Assembly: GCA_963920525.1 (NCBI GenBank)
Contig: OY986436.1
Coordinates: forward strand, 9,214,501 to 9,278,500
Reading direction: 5' to 3'
DNA: 64,000 nt
Source: Dichetophora obliterata
Lineage: Eukaryota > Arthropoda > Insecta > Diptera > Sciomyzidae
The notes under the pieces are model-generated. The model did no database searches, was not told the origin of the DNA, and saw nothing but the letters and a program-made list of their open reading frames with translations. How positions within the stretch are numbered: position 1 is the first letter of the stretch; each line of letters begins with the position of its first letter. The position numbers and the translations under genes were made by a program. This document shows, piece after piece, positions 42,426 through 54,944 of the stretch.

Positions 42426-44006
42426 ACAAGAGCTGTTTATGTTTATTCTTTTTGCGTTTTCTTTTGCTTTTGATTTTGTTTTCGCTGTTACTATTGCTTT
42501 TGAGTTTGCTTTTGATTTTGCTTTTCGTATTGCTTTTGGTTTTGGCTTTCAACGATTTAAATCGAATTGAAAATGAAAGAATATGAAATTGTGTTCATTG
42601 GATATCAACATAGATATTTTTTGATTTTAATAATGATTTTCATTCTTTTTGCGTTTTCTTTTGACTTTGTTTTTGCTGTTGCTATTGCTTTTTATTTTGC
42701 TTTTTGCTTTGGCTTTGGCTTTGGCTTTGACTTTGGCTTTGGCTTTGGCTTTGGCTTTGGCTTTGGCTTTGGCTTTGGCTTTGGCTTTGGCTTTGGCTTT
42801 GGCTTTGGCTTTGGCTTTGGCTTTGGCTTTGGCTTTGGCTTTGGCTTTGGCTTTGGCTTTGGCTTTGGCTTTGGCTTTGGCTTTGGCTTTGGCTTTGGCT
42901 TTGGCTTTGGCTTTGGCTTTGGCTTTGGCTTTGGCTTTGGCTTTGGCTTTGGCTTTGGCTTTGGCTTTGGCTTTGGCTTTGGCTTTGGCTTTGGCTTTGG
43001 CTTTGGCTTTGGCTTTGGCTTTGGCTTTGGCTTTGGCTTTGGCTTTGGCTTTGGCTTTGGCTTTGGCTTTGGCTTTGGCTTTGGCTTTGGCTTTGGCTTT
43101 GGCTTTGGCTTTGGCTTTGGCTTTGGCTTTGGCTTTGGCTTTGGCTTTGGCTTTGGCTTTGGCTTTGGCTTTGGCTTTGGCTTTGGCTTTGGCTTTGGCT
43201 TTGGCTTTGGCTTTGGCTTTGGCTTTGGCTTTGGCTTTGGCTTTGGCTTTGGCTTTGGCTTTGGCTTTGGCTTTGGCTTTGGCTTTGGCTTTGGCTTTGG
43301 CTTTGGCTTTGGCTTTGGCTTTGGCTTTGGCTTTGGCTTTGGCTTTGGCTTTGGCTTTGGCTTTGGCTTTGGCTTTGGCTTTGGCTTTGGCTTTGGCTTT
43401 GGCTTTGGCTTTGGCTTTGGCTTTGGCTTTGGCTTTGGCTTTGGCTTTGGCTTTGGCTTTGGCTTTGGCTTTGGCTTTGGCTTTGGCTTTGGCTTTGGCT
43501 TTGGCTTTGGCTTTGGCTTTGGCTTTGGCTTTGGCTTTGGCTTTGGCTTTGGCTTTGGCTTTGGCTTTGGCTTTGGCTTTGGCTTTGGCTTTGGCTTTGG
43601 CTTTGGCTTTGGCTTTGGCTTTGGCTTTGGCTTTGGCTTTGGCTTTGGCTTTGGCTTTGGCTTTGGCTTTGGCTTTGGCTTTGGCTTTGGCTTTGGCTTT
43701 GGCTTTGGCTTTGGCTTTGGCTTTGGCTTTGGCTTTGGCTTTGGCTTTGGCTTTGGCTTTGGCTTTGGCTTTGGCTTTGGCTTTGGCTTTGGCTTTGGCT
43801 TTGGCTTTGGCTTTGGCTTTGGCTTTGGCTTTGGCTTTGGCTTTGGCTTTGGCTTTGGCTTTGGCATTGGCTTTGGCTTTGGCTTTGACTTTGACTTTGA
43901 CTCTGACTTTAAATTTGACTTTGACTTTGATTTTGACTTTGACTTTGACTTTGACTTTGACTTTGGCTTTGGCTTTGGCTTTGGCTTTGGCTTTGGCTTT
44001 GGCTTG
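42426..44006. repeat. (TTTGGC)n hexanucleotide array, about 1.1 kb perfect
   Basis: The core 42732-43865 is an apparently uninterrupted TTTGGC repeat, about 189 units. Left of it are degenerate hexamer-like blocks, with GCGTTTTCTTTTG...GCTGTT appearing twice (about 42457 and 42650). Right of it TTTGAC variants (43885-43965) give way to more TTTGGC. None of the six frames of TTTGGC contains a stop, so 390-485-codon open frames arise by chance (Phe-Gly, Leu-Ala, Pro-Lys and so on); they are not genes. Confidence 0.95.
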
Positions 44007-46680
44007 GTTTTGATTAGGTTTTGATTGACGAGGGATCTGAATCCTCGTCGTTTAGGTTAGGTTATGAAGTTCAACCAATGGTCTATGAAGTCACATGTAT
44101 TAAAAAAATTATCAACATACATAAGAATCGAACCGAAAGCTTTTTAGACTACTGGAAGATGTTTTACTTATTTTTCTTTATTTTATTATGAAAACTTACA
44201 TTATTTTATAGACTTAAAATATAAAATAAAAAAAGTTTTAAGAAATTCAAGATTCCAACAATTGGAAACCTTTAAAGAAATTTGAACTTTGACATTTAAA
44301 GTCAACCAATAAGTAATTGTGTTTTTCTGGCACTCTAACTTTATGTTATTCTTGACAAGATTCCCTTCTTCAACACGCAGTGGCCATTCATTCTGTAGCA
44401 TAGCCAGTTTCTTCCTTTCTTAAGAGTACTCCGCTGTTTTTTGTTTTTTGAGTTGGGATTTTTTTTTCAACCCTGGGATTGTAATTAGATTGTGTAGCAG
44501 CAACAGCTACATATTTCCCAACATTGAAATGCTGTTGCTGCTTTTTGCCTCTGCTACTTTAACCATCAACATTCTTAGCTCATTAAATCTTCAGTGCTTA
44601 TGTATCCTATTAATTTTCAACAAGAATCTAACCTTGACGTCCAACAACTACAACACAAACAATGAGCAGCAGTGTTGCCAACTAACGAAGGTCATGCAAG
44701 TCATCTCCTTTGGATTGCCAATGTGTGAACCAACAACAAAAACATCAACCAGTCACCTTCACCTTCTCCACATCACCTTAGCTTCTCTGTATAATTATCC
44801 AATTAGTTACTTCGTCTTCGATTCGTGCAACTTGAGTTACAAAAATACTAACCGGTTTTCAGCAAACTGCTGTTGGATCTTGTTCACTCAGTACAACTTA
44901 CCCCCAATGCGTTTTTGTTCGTGTCAGAGTAGCTCATTGCTAACCCAGGTAATATAAAGGCTCAACTTATCTAGTAAATATGTGAGTTGGAAATCATGAT
45001 GCTGTAAATATACTTAATATAATTATCCAAATCCGTTGACTATGCTGATGTAGCAAAAGAATTTTTTGTGCACCTGAACCATGGGCCAAAAGTGGGTGTG
45101 TTTTATGTGGTAAAGAAGAAGATGAAGCAGCACTGAAAGCAAAACTGGTTAATCATGCAGGCAGTAAGTATAAATTTAAGAAATAATTGTATGGAACATG
45201 TTCTGTCAAGGAGGAAGTACAAACTGCTATTAGCAATTATTTAATCAACATGCAAGACTCTTCCAAGAATTGACGAGGAAGAAGCTTCTAGTTAACCTTT
45301 AGAATCAGATGCTTAAAACTTTTACTATATGTATGAAATTTAACTGCTGAAAACTGATGCGCATAAGCGCACCATCTTTAAATGATTCAAACTATTTCTG
45401 AACCATTTTAATAAATCTTCAGCCCGCCTCTAGTACAAAGTGAAAGATTTTGAAATCTTTAATGTAAATACTAGTTGCTATGAAACGAGCTTTACGCCTA
45501 AGATGTTTAGTGAACTTAGAATAGAGATGAAAGGATTTTTAAAGGAAAGGAGAGAATCGATTTAAACAAATCCTTTTAAGCTTAATCCTTCCATAACTTT
45601 TAAGCTCTAAATGAGGCAAAACGAGATATTGCTTTTCATAGCACACAAAGCAGGCAAAAAGTCCCTAGTTAAAGCAAAACAATGGATAAACGAAAAGCTC
45701 TGAAGCATAACATCATTCAAACAACGATGGATCACAAACGAATTGGGTACGAATTTGGCAGAAGGCCGGGTAAAGTTAAATTCTTTGTATGATGAAGTAT
45801 TTTCAGCAGCACCTTCTGAGTCGATTTCGTCAGGTCTGTCTGACTGTGATCACGATAACAGCAGTAATTTTACAACTGTCTTAAAAGAATTATGTCGAAG
45901 TAATTATATATGAAAAAAGTACCCTTGTATTGAACTGGCTCAGGGAGGATCGATGGATATGATATCATACACTAACGATACACAGTTGTGAAAGCAGAGG
46001 ACTTCATCTTTCTGCTTCGGTTTTGAGTTAAAAACAGGATATTTTTTAATGATTTTTTAAAAAACTTCTAATAAATGGAATTGATAGATATTGTAGCGAT
46101 GGTTTTAAATATAAACTTTCATCACGATATTATCCCATTCACCATAAGAAGAACGTCCTTTAAAATAATAGATTTCCAAAAATTATTTTCATTGCAATTA
46201 AAACTAGCAGAATCCATAAATACAAGGCAGAAATTCTCATATACAAAATTTGGTCTCGATATGAAAACATCTTCCTATACCAAAATGTCCTTTAATATCA
46301 CGGTGCTAAAAAAATTAAATTTTTTTTGTAAATATTGTAGTCGATTGCAGTAGATTTATACACGCTGATTCTGATTCTGGCAACAGAATTTGTTTTTATA
46401 TGTTTGATCTTAAGATATGTAGTGTTGACTAAAAAAACAATGCATTTTTTGGCATATTTGAGTAATTATTAAAAAATAATGGATGATGATAAAATTCTCC
46501 AATTAGGCTTGAACTATAGAGTAAGCCCTTATGTATAACTTCACATTGTTAAAATAGTATGATCGTACGTAAATTTAAAAAATTATATAAGTAATTTTAA
46601 GAGTCCAGCTTTTATAGAAAATGATACAAAGTGCTAATTAAAAGTTTTCATTTTCTATGAACTACTCACAAAAATTAATA
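44007..46680. other. No supported gene; scattered repeat fragments
   Basis: A lone CAGTGTTGCCAACT at about 44668 resembles hAT ends elsewhere but lacks a partner. A frame near 45060-45175 reads GCVLCGKEEDEAALKAKLVN, a possible zinc-finger scrap. The stretch 45820-45930 (GAGTCGATTTCGTCAGGTCT and after) matches a segment at 50490-50560. Confidence 0.45.
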
Positions 46681-47063
46681 AGGGTTTTCATCTAAGCTTG
46701 TAGCTAACCCGTAAACATTGTAAACCTTGTGAACTTAAATGCGCGTAACTGTCAAAATTTGTATGGGCGTGAGTTTGCATCATTTCCGAGCCTATTTTGC
46801 AGTGTAAATTAGCATGTAAATCTACGTGTGTGAAGGAGGGTTGCCTTTGGCGCTAATTATTACATATTTAGAGTAGTTGAAGTAAATTTGTACACGTTTT
46901 ATTTATTTTTCTATGTTATTGAAGGTTTTTAAAAGTTTTAAAATTTTAAAAAAAGCATAATGTTGTCGCAGCCGCCATTTTGTCGGCATTTACGCTATTT
47001 ACACTTTATCGCTCATCAAAAGTTTAAATGCTATACATGTTTACAAGCTTAGATGAGAACCCT
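46681..47063. mobile_element. MITE with AGGGTTTTCATCTAAGCTTG ends
   Basis: The first about 22 bp (AGGGTTTTCATCTAAGCTTG) and the last about 22 bp (inward AGGGTTCTCATCTAAGCTTG) are inverted copies, differing at one position. The flanks are TA/TTAA-like. 383 bp with no coding sequence. Confidence 0.72.
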
Positions 47064-47392
47064 TAATATGTTATTGATAAAAAACTGTAAAGATCCTTTT
47101 CAGCCTATATTAAAGAACTTGCCAGCTAACTCTTTAAGGAAAAATTGCGTTACCTGTAAAAAACCCCAATACTTGCAAATTTTGTTACAATTGCAGTTGC
47201 ATTTTTTGCTTTCCCAATATTTGAATATTAAAAAAAATATCCTACAACCCACACGGTTGCCACCTCAAATTCCCATAAAAAATACCTTTTTCCCACGAGA
47301 ACAAAAACAATTACCACAACAATTCCCATACCAAAATACTAAAAAAAAATCCCACGGCTATTAAAAAAATACCACAAAAAATACCACAAGTA

Positions 47393-48692
47393 CAGGGTCC
47401 GCCAAATAACTTTTTTTTTTTTTTGATAATTCTTTAAAAAAAACTAATGGATATTTTCTCAAATTTCTTTTTTTATTTGAAAGTACAATCCTTCCGGTTA
47501 ATAATGAAAAATAATTTCATTCAAATGCCTCGGCTGGCCATGCAGTAGCCTACACGATCGGTCCAATTTTTAAGCACATTATCAATTGTGTGCAGCTGTA
47601 TTTCACCAATGGCTTCACAAATATTGTCCTTTAAAAAGTCAATTGTCTCTGGCTTGTCGGCATAACACTTATCTTTGAGGGCACCCCACAAATAATAGTC
47701 CAACGGTGTCAAATCGCAGCTCCGAGGTGGCCAAACGACATCAGCTCTGCGGCTGATAATGCGATCTTCAAAAACAGGGCGCAAAACATCGAGTGTAGCT
47801 TCGGTTGTGTGGCACGTAGCGCCGACCTGTTGAAACCAAATGTTGCCAATATCCTCGTCTTAAATTTTTGTGAACAAAAATTCGTTGAACATGGCCCAAT
47901 AACGATCGCTACTGACTGTTACGGCCACTCCTTGCTCATTTTCGAAGAAAATGGCCCAATTATGCCTCTGGACCAAAATCCGCACCAAACAGTGACTCGT
48001 TTTGGGTGCAGCGGCTTTTCAATGTATGCGTGCGGGTTTTCTGTGCCCCAAATGCGACAATTTTGCTTGTTTACATACCCGCCAAGATCAAAATGAGCTT
48101 CATCTGAAAAGATGATTTTTTTGGCAAAATCGGCATCTTCTGTAAGTCGATCGCAGGCCCACTTAGCGAAGCGAAAACGCATTGGATGTTCAGTTGGCTT
48201 CAACTCCTGAACCAATTGGACTTTGTATGGCGTCATACCAAGGTCTTTATGCAATATTCGTCTCAATGATGTCTCCGAAATGTTCAATTGTTGAGAACGA
48301 CGGTGAATTGATGTTGATGGCGCTTCACGCACACTTTCTGCCACAGCAGCAATATTCTCGGGTGTACGCACTGCTTTTGGCTTTTCACGCTTTGGTTTAT
48401 CGATGAGGATGCCAGTTTCTTTCACTTTTTTCACAAGATAACGAACATACGGAGCTGACGGTGCTTCTCTTCTTCCAAAATCCGTACGCAATTTTCGCAC
48501 ACATTCTGCAACATTACCATGATTTTCAAAGTAATGTCGCAATATTTCCCAGCGTTGTTCAAGCGTATACACAACCATATTCGTGCAGCGGAAGGATAAA
48601 ACTAATTATCTGTCAAATCAGACATGAGCTAAGTGTTATCATTCACGAAATAAGCACTAGTTGAAAAAAAAAACGTTAGATGGCGGACCCTG
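47393..48692 (-). mobile_element. Tc1/mariner-superfamily element, near full length, inactive
   Basis: Ends are inverted: CAGGGTCCGCCAAATAAC at the left, CAGGGTCCGCCATCTAACG read inward from the right. A TA dinucleotide flanks each side (47391-47392, 48693-48694). 1300 bp, the usual size for a complete element. It interrupts the ATACCAC cluster of the surrounding hAT. Confidence 0.9.
47521..48578 (-). pseudogene. Tc1/mariner-type transposase, frameshifted
   Basis: Two frames. 48578-47919 starts MVVYTLEQRWEILRHYFENH and contains paired helix-turn-helix regions and IIFSDEAHFDLGGYV (first catalytic Asp, residue 159). After a shift near 47935, a second frame reads WFQQVGATCHT and then RSCDLTPLDYYLWGALKDKC (third catalytic region) to the end near 47521. 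The expected Asp in FQQDGA is Val here (a single A-to-T change would explain it). Total length about 350 residues fits the family. Both the frameshift and the lost Asp would inactivate it. Exact subfamily not assigned. Confidence 0.87.
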
Positions 48693-49190
48693 TATTTAAA
48701 GCTATCACAAAAATACCACGCATTAAAAAATACCACAGAAAATAACATACGGATTAAAAAATACCACAAAAAATACCATAAGGATTTTAAATGACCACAA
48801 AAATACCACGCATTACAAAATACCACAGAAAATACCATACGAATTAAAAATACCACAAAATTTATTAAAAATGTAAATATTGCATACTTTTGTTACATTG
48901 AAACGCAAACAAATATAACAAGTTAAATAAAACATGTACAATTGTGCTCAAAAATAGCAGTAAGACAAACAAATTGAAATTAAAGCGTTTTTAAGAAAGT
49001 CCGTACATGTTTTTATTTCAAAATAGAGTTCTTAAAACATAACTATTATTCTGACTGATTGAATTCAAAGGTTGAACAGAACAGAACCGTTATTTCATTC
49101 AAAATTGTGCGACTTAAGAAGCATTTCTCAATTAACCGTGCTTAGAAGCAAAGATATAAATAAATAATAATAAAAGAATACATAAGAAAA

Positions 49191-49392
49191 AATGTTCTGC
49201 ATTCCAAAAAGTTAAAATAAATCATAATTGAATTCGATATTTGGTGTTATATATAACATATATATAATTTTTTTGGTTATACAATTGATTATATTAATAA
49301 ATTAAATAAAATACATAAAGAAAAAATAATATGTAGAACACCAAAAATCAAATTCAACTATGATTTATTTTCACTATTTTCTTCAGAACATG
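49191..49392. repeat. Long hairpin inside the hAT element
   Basis: About 57 bp at 49191-49248 (ATGTTCTG...AATAAATCATAATTGAATT...TTTGGTGTT) is inverted at about 49336-49392 with roughly 80% match. The loop is AT-rich. Could be a small MITE or part of the hAT interior. Confidence 0.55.
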
Positions 49393-50399
49393 CCTGATAA
49401 TTGTTTTTGTGTCTGATTTTAATTTTTATGAATTAGTTTTACGCACTACTATTATTTTGACTGCAGTAGTATTTACATTTAACTGTCGATTTTTTAATTT
49501 TGTTCATTATATTTAAAGTCGTACATATTATTTTTAAACAAATTATAATGATTTTTGTTAAATACAACCTTGTAATTTTTTTGTTTGTGATAGCGCTTTG
49601 CATGAAGAATAGCGGCGACCAAATCCGTCGAAGCTATGTTTCTAAGTGTAGTTTTGTTTAAATTTAATATGTTCAATGTGTTGCTGCTTACCCTTTTTTT
49701 AATTTGGATGCGTTTATAACACATTCAATATATAACCAGGTGTGAAAAAGCGTGCGGAGATATTTGTGCAAAAATAACATTTTAAAACTGTAAGGAAACA
49801 AAGTTTTCCGCAAATATTGATTAAAAATCCTTAAAACTTAAAAATTCCCCAAAAAATCCCACGTGGATTAAAAAATACTATGAGAAATTTTAATTCCCAC
49901 GGCAATTAAAAATTCCCAAAAAAAATCCCACGTGAATTAAAAAATACCATGCTGAATTAAAAAATACCATGAGAATTTCCCACGGCAACTAAAAATTCCC
50001 AAATATGATATTTTTCTACTAAAGGTGGCAACCGTGACAACCCATCCAACCTATATTCCTTTCATTGAATTATGTTGAAACGTGAAAGACGCACAAACAA
50101 ACAGGCAACTTTTCATTTTTTTAATATTAGTAAATATAAGCATTTCGTATATGTTTTCATAAAAGCTAGACTCACACAATTTTAATTTTAAATATTTTTC
50201 AATAAATTACGATAATAATGCTATCAAACATTGTAAGGTTAGAAACTATATTCTACTTAATCTTTGAAGTCTGTTTGATGCCTTAAAGTAGGGCCGCCCA
50301 GAACAGGGTTGATAAATTACTTGTTCATTTTGGTATACAAATTTAGAAAAATTGTACTAAATAAAAAAAATAGTAAGGAATAAATTTTGTTTACTCCAC

Positions 50400-51110
50400 G
50401 CATACTGCGATAACTTTGTCACTCCATTTGGAACGCTGATAAGGAGGCGTGGCTGGTATAGAAAAATATATATTCTTGATCAGCATCACCTCCTGAGCCG
50501 ATTTCACTAGGTCAGTCTGTCGACACGATTACAGCCGCAATTTTAAATCTATCGTATTGAAATTTGATATATGTGCTTGTATTAAAAAAAAAATCAAGTA
50601 CGAGAATGAGCAAAATCGGATAAAAACCACGCTTTCTTTATCAAACAATAAAATTTCTAAAAACACCACATAAATGTTTGCAGTTACTTAGTATTGTGTA
50701 CATAAGCTTTGAAATAAAATATTCACCACATATTTCAAATTTGTTAAAATCGGATAAAACAACGCCTACCTCTCATACAACGTTACTTTATTAAATCTTT
50801 AAAATATCGAAAAATGACACAAAAATTGAAGTCATGATTAAAAATTTGCCCATATACTTTGGCCTCAAAAATTTATCATATAATTGATATTTTTAAAATC
50901 GAAAAAACAACGCAACAACCTCCTTTACAAAGTGACTTTAACAAATGGTAAATCTCTGAAAAAGCCACAAAAACTAATGTAATGACTTGAAATTTTGAAT
51001 TTTGCATGTGGACTTTGGTCTCAAATATTCACCATATATTTCAAATTTGTCAAAATACTATAAAAACCACGCCTACTTCCTAAGCAATGTAACTTCATAG
51101 TATTATTATA
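50400..51110. repeat. Dispersed/tandem repeat with (A)AAAACCACGCCTAC units
   Basis: Four loose units of about 150 bp start with AAAATCGGATAAAA-CCACGC or similar (about 50605, 50742, 50895 and 51050). The left part (50430-50570) has ATTCTTGATCAGCATCACC and GTCAGTCTGTC, related to 45820-45930. A decayed transposon is likely; class unknown. Confidence 0.5.
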
Positions 51111-52477
51111 TGTACGGTTTAGTATTATTATATGAAGGAAATTGCTACTTTAAGGATTTGCAATAACAGTGGGTTTCTTCTTTTCTGCAGCGACTATAAC
51201 TCCTGAAAGCAGGTGGCATATATTTTAGAGCCATTTAAGATTCATTTCAAATTCATCTTTAGAACGAATACTTGATTAAATACAGCGAATAGTTGAACTT
51301 TTCCTCATCATTGTTGTTAATGCACTTCCGCATTTCTCACAAAAGCACCTCTAACAAAGTAACTATTATGTTACGGCCTAAAGGGTTAAAGTTTACCATT
51401 ATTCTTCACAAATCTTACCACATTCCTACAGTTTCTATTTCTATTTCCATTTATTCACTTTATCATTTTAACAACGGCACAACACTCGAATGGCAAATCA
51501 TTTCACTCTTTATTGACTGCGCTTTGAGCATTAATCTTCCTTCGTTTACTGCCTTTTCTGCCTGATGCTACCAGCTATTTGTTCTGTTCCTTAGTTGAGT
51601 AAAATGTTTAATTGTGCTGCATTCAAAGTGCTATTTAGCATATGTTGTTGAAATATTTCTGCTTGATTGCTGGGTGCCGCACCGATGAGTCATCAGAACT
51701 CGCTAGTTATTAGCTGGCTTCTGTTGGCACAAAGCGCGCATACAAAGTAATACTAAGTCGAGTGTTGCCACATAATCAGTGGCATAACAATCTGCAAGCG
51801 CAGATTCCGCAACAGCAGCATCCGCAAATAGCATCATGATCAGCACCATCATAATCATTAACATCATCGTCATCAGTGTTGTTCTCATCATCATCATCAT
51901 CTTATTGTTATTATCATGTTATTATCATATGGGCGTAATATTTTACAGCCTTTGCTTAGTCATTATTTACCACATAGTCTTTATATTCATTACCATCGTC
52001 ATCAGCATCATTATCATCATCGTCTAAACAGTCATCTTGGCAGCACTTCTTTATTGAGGTTCAACGAACTGCTTGTTAATTTTATGCTTCTTCATTACTT
52101 GTTCAAGTATTGACAGCGTTTTGTATTGTTTTGCTTTTTTCTTATGACTACTATTATTTTATTCTAGCCAGTGGCGTATTCAGACACTCCATTTGGGAGA
52201 GCTATCCAAAAAGTGTGACTTCGAAGTAGTTGCAGATATTGGCGATAGTCGCTAATATTACGTGGTAAGCATATGTAAATACTTAATTAGAAAGAGTATC
52301 ACGGTGGATAAAAATTCAATTCACTAAAAATTACAATCTAATTCAAAATCAAAAACAAAAAATATTTGGCAAAATATAAAAACTGGTTTCTTGGTTTTCA
52401 AAACGAATATGGCGATTTTTAAAAAATCAGTTTATCGATTATTTCGATAAAAGACCAGTTAACCAGTCTAAAGCTGC
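51111..52477. other. No gene seen; ATC/ATT trinucleotide tracts
   Basis: Unique-looking DNA, with CATCAT/TATTAT-rich runs at about 51830-51925 and 51985-52025. Frames across these runs (51703-51900 minus, 51836-52027 plus) are simple-sequence artefacts. Confidence 0.5.
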
Positions 52478-52752
52478 TTTATATCGACTTCTTTGCGCGA
52501 GTTTATCGTATGTGCCAAAAAAAAAACAAATTTTACGAGACCGATTTCTTTCTACTTTTCTGTGCCTTAGCTTGCAATATCAAATCCAAATTTTACAATG
52601 CATTTGTATAATTAACTTATTTACTATAAGGATTTTAGCTACAATATTTTAACAGGTGATGTGTAGGGGAGTGTAGAGCGAATTTGCATCAAAAAGCCAG
52701 TTTCGAAAAACGCCACATACGATAATTTCGCGCAAAGTGGTCGATATATAAA
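52478..52752. mobile_element. Small MITE with 40-bp inverted ends
   Basis: 52478-52518 (TTTATATCGACTTCTTTGCG...TTATCGTATGTG) is inverted at 52711-52752 with about 80% match. 275 bp, AT-rich centre, no frame. The flanks are T/A-rich and no clear duplication could be fixed. Confidence 0.65.
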
Positions 52753-53276
52753 ATTCATATATTCATATGTATGAAATACAAAAAAAGTTTACATAATTTA
52801 AATAAAAAGAAACTTATAAAATTGCTGTCTTAAATTTTTGAATTAAATACACTAAAAAATTTTCAAGCCCAGTTTGAAAAATCTAATAACGACTCGAAAT
52901 CTAATCTGTGTTTCAGTGTTTATGCATATCTAACGACGACTTGATCCACTGTCACTTTAAAGTTATAGTAAATATTTTATAAAGCAAGTCCTTTCAATCT
53001 TTCTTCTGTTGACGTAGAATAAGTTTCAGATATGTTTTAAGCCTTGAGAAAATTCTGTTTCTCCACTTAAGGTAAGCGCGCACTATACGCACTACCAGCA
53101 GCTTCAAGCATGGCGCGTTTTCAGCTCAGCTTGGCAAAGCCACAAGGCGCCACTATCAATGCTTCCTAAGACTTCCTCCGCCTAGTGATCGAGAGGGTCA
53201 AATCTGGCTTACGGATTAGAATATTTTTAAAAAATTTGAATTTTTGCGATTTGGTCCCAGCAAATGAGTAAAGCTT

Positions 53277-53488
53277 TGTTAGTTTTTGTTTTATATTTTT
53301 TGATTCTTTTTTAGTAGATTGATCTTCACAAGACCTTTCCAATGAACCCCCATTCGTCAAAATTAAATAATATTTGCGCAATTTTGAGAGATTACCGTAA
53401 AGAAGATTAGATGAGAAGCAAATGATTGAATGAATCTAAATTTCTTGTTGTTTTCCAGCTAAAAAAAATTCTCTGCGAGAGCAAAAAT
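53277..53488. repeat. About 200-bp direct repeat, first copy
   Basis: Nearly identical (over 95% by eye) to about 54595-54785: GATTGATCTTCACAAGACCT, AATAATATTTGCGCAATTTT and CAAATGATTGAATGAATC are shared without change. Spaced about 1.3 kb. Could be a segmental duplication or the ends of a decayed element. Confidence 0.8.
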
Positions 53489-54594
53489 TGTGTAGCTATA
53501 AAAAAATCTTTTTATTAATTTTTTTACCCAGTATTATTAATTTTAATAATTCAAATTTTTTACGTAATGAAGAATTCATGAGGAAATAAAAACAAATTTT
53601 TGTTTGTCTCTATTGTTGTTGTTAATTTTCTACATGGCGTTAAAGTTAGCGTGTCTAAAAAATTGTTGCAATTGGCTTCTCGTCTCTAGCATTTACAAGG
53701 TGTCTGAAAGTAAAAAATCAAAGTGCATTCTTGAGTTAAGGGTTGTAGTTGAGCACTCAAACTACTAAAAAAAAATAAAAAAAATTAAAAATAAAGGGTA
53801 TGCGTTGAAAAAAAATGTACAAAAACCCCTATTCTTGCCGAAATTTTCAGCCATACAAAAAATATATGAAAGTTTTTTGGCTTTTTATAGTTCTAGTGCT
53901 TAACAGAGTCCATAAGGATTACAATGAATCAATGTTCATCAAAATCGAGCAAGTAGAACTCCAGATATCTTAGAAGCCGATTCGAAAAACTTTGTTTTGA
54001 GAAAAACGCGATTAAGATGTAAAGGTTCTTAAATATCACATAATATACGAATATAATTTAAGTTTTAACTTTTTTTTTGATTTGATATTTTTTCTAAAAT
54101 TTTGTATTCGTATTCTTAAGACCTTAAAGAACTATACTCTAACGAAAAAAAATTGGTTTTATTTTTTTACGCACTGTAATAGTACCTTAAAGGCAATGTT
54201 ATTTAAAGTTTAAAAAGAATTTGAAGAATATGAAGAAATGAAATTGAAGACTGAAACTTTTACAAATAGGTTAGAAAATTACTAAGAAATAGCCAAAATA
54301 TCTTCAGTGGTTATTGGCCAAAATATCTTCAGCTTGCAATATCAACGTAAAAAATTTATTTATTAGATCATGCAATAAGCACTTCAATTATATGGAAAAT
54401 TACGTCAAAAAACATCTCAATTTCTGAATCTTTGGGATAAAAAAATTAAAAAATATCCTGAATTTGAGGAAAATTGTTTGAGTCTCTAGCCATCGGAAAT
54501 ACTGACGAGTTTTCTTAAAATTTTTGTTTTATATTTTTTATCGACACTAATTTGTTTATTAATTTTATTGACATTAATTTGTTAATTTATTTAG

Positions 54595-54785
54595 TGATGC
54601 TTTTTTAATAGATTGATCTTCACAAGACCTTTCCAATGAACCCCCATTCGTCAAAATTAAATAATATTTGCGCAATTTTGAGAGATTACCGCAAAGTAGA
54701 TTAGATGAGAAGCAAATGATTGAATGAATCTAAATTTCGTGTTGTTTTCCAGCTAAAAAAAAATTCTCTGCGAGAGCAAAAATTA
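54595..54785. repeat. About 200-bp direct repeat, second copy
   Basis: Second copy of the 53277 repeat. It is cut off at its right by a TTAA where a piggyBac-type element starts (54787). Just before it, 54525-54590 holds an extra AT-rich piece absent from the first copy. Confidence 0.8.
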
Positions 54786-54944
54786 ACCCTTTACTGCACG
54801 CATTATCCCAGTGGTGAAATAACCCATGACAAGATAGGTCCTCTCTCTCATACAATGTATGTCGGATACGTCCTAATTCTGTATCGAAATTCTATTTACA
54901 TTTACAAAGGCTTGTCATAGCCACACAGATAGATCCTTAATAGA

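Larger units (their letters stand above)
47252..50036. mobile_element. Non-autonomous hAT element hosting a mariner
   Basis: Both ends read inward CACGGTTGCCACCT. The 8-bp duplication ACAACCCA is perfect (47244-47251 and 50037-50044). A mariner occupies 47393-48692. What remains, about 1.5 kb, is AT-rich, with a cluster of ATACCAC/ATTCCCA words at both ends (47270-47392, 48700-48860, 49820-50010). Such subterminal arrays are typical transposase-binding regions in hATs. No hAT transposase. Confidence 0.86.

Noticed and set aside
42097..42552. Lys/Ser-rich 151-codon minus frame as a gene
   Set aside because: Its N-terminal KSKSK part is degenerate hexamer repeat and its C-terminal part is LINE reverse transcriptase.
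42567..44024. Long open frames of 485, 454 and 391 codons
   Set aside because: They are translations of the (TTTGGC)n array, which has no stop in any of six frames.
44048..44062. TTAGGTTAGG as insect telomeric repeat
   Set aside because: Only two units; a similar scrap at 38695 shows it is incidental.
44448..44957. 169-codon plus frame
   Set aside because: No recognisable domain, biased low-complexity Leu/Ser/Asn composition, no splice or start context beyond chance.
51703..52027. Met- or Ile-rich frames
   Set aside because: They are translations of CAT/ATC trinucleotide runs.
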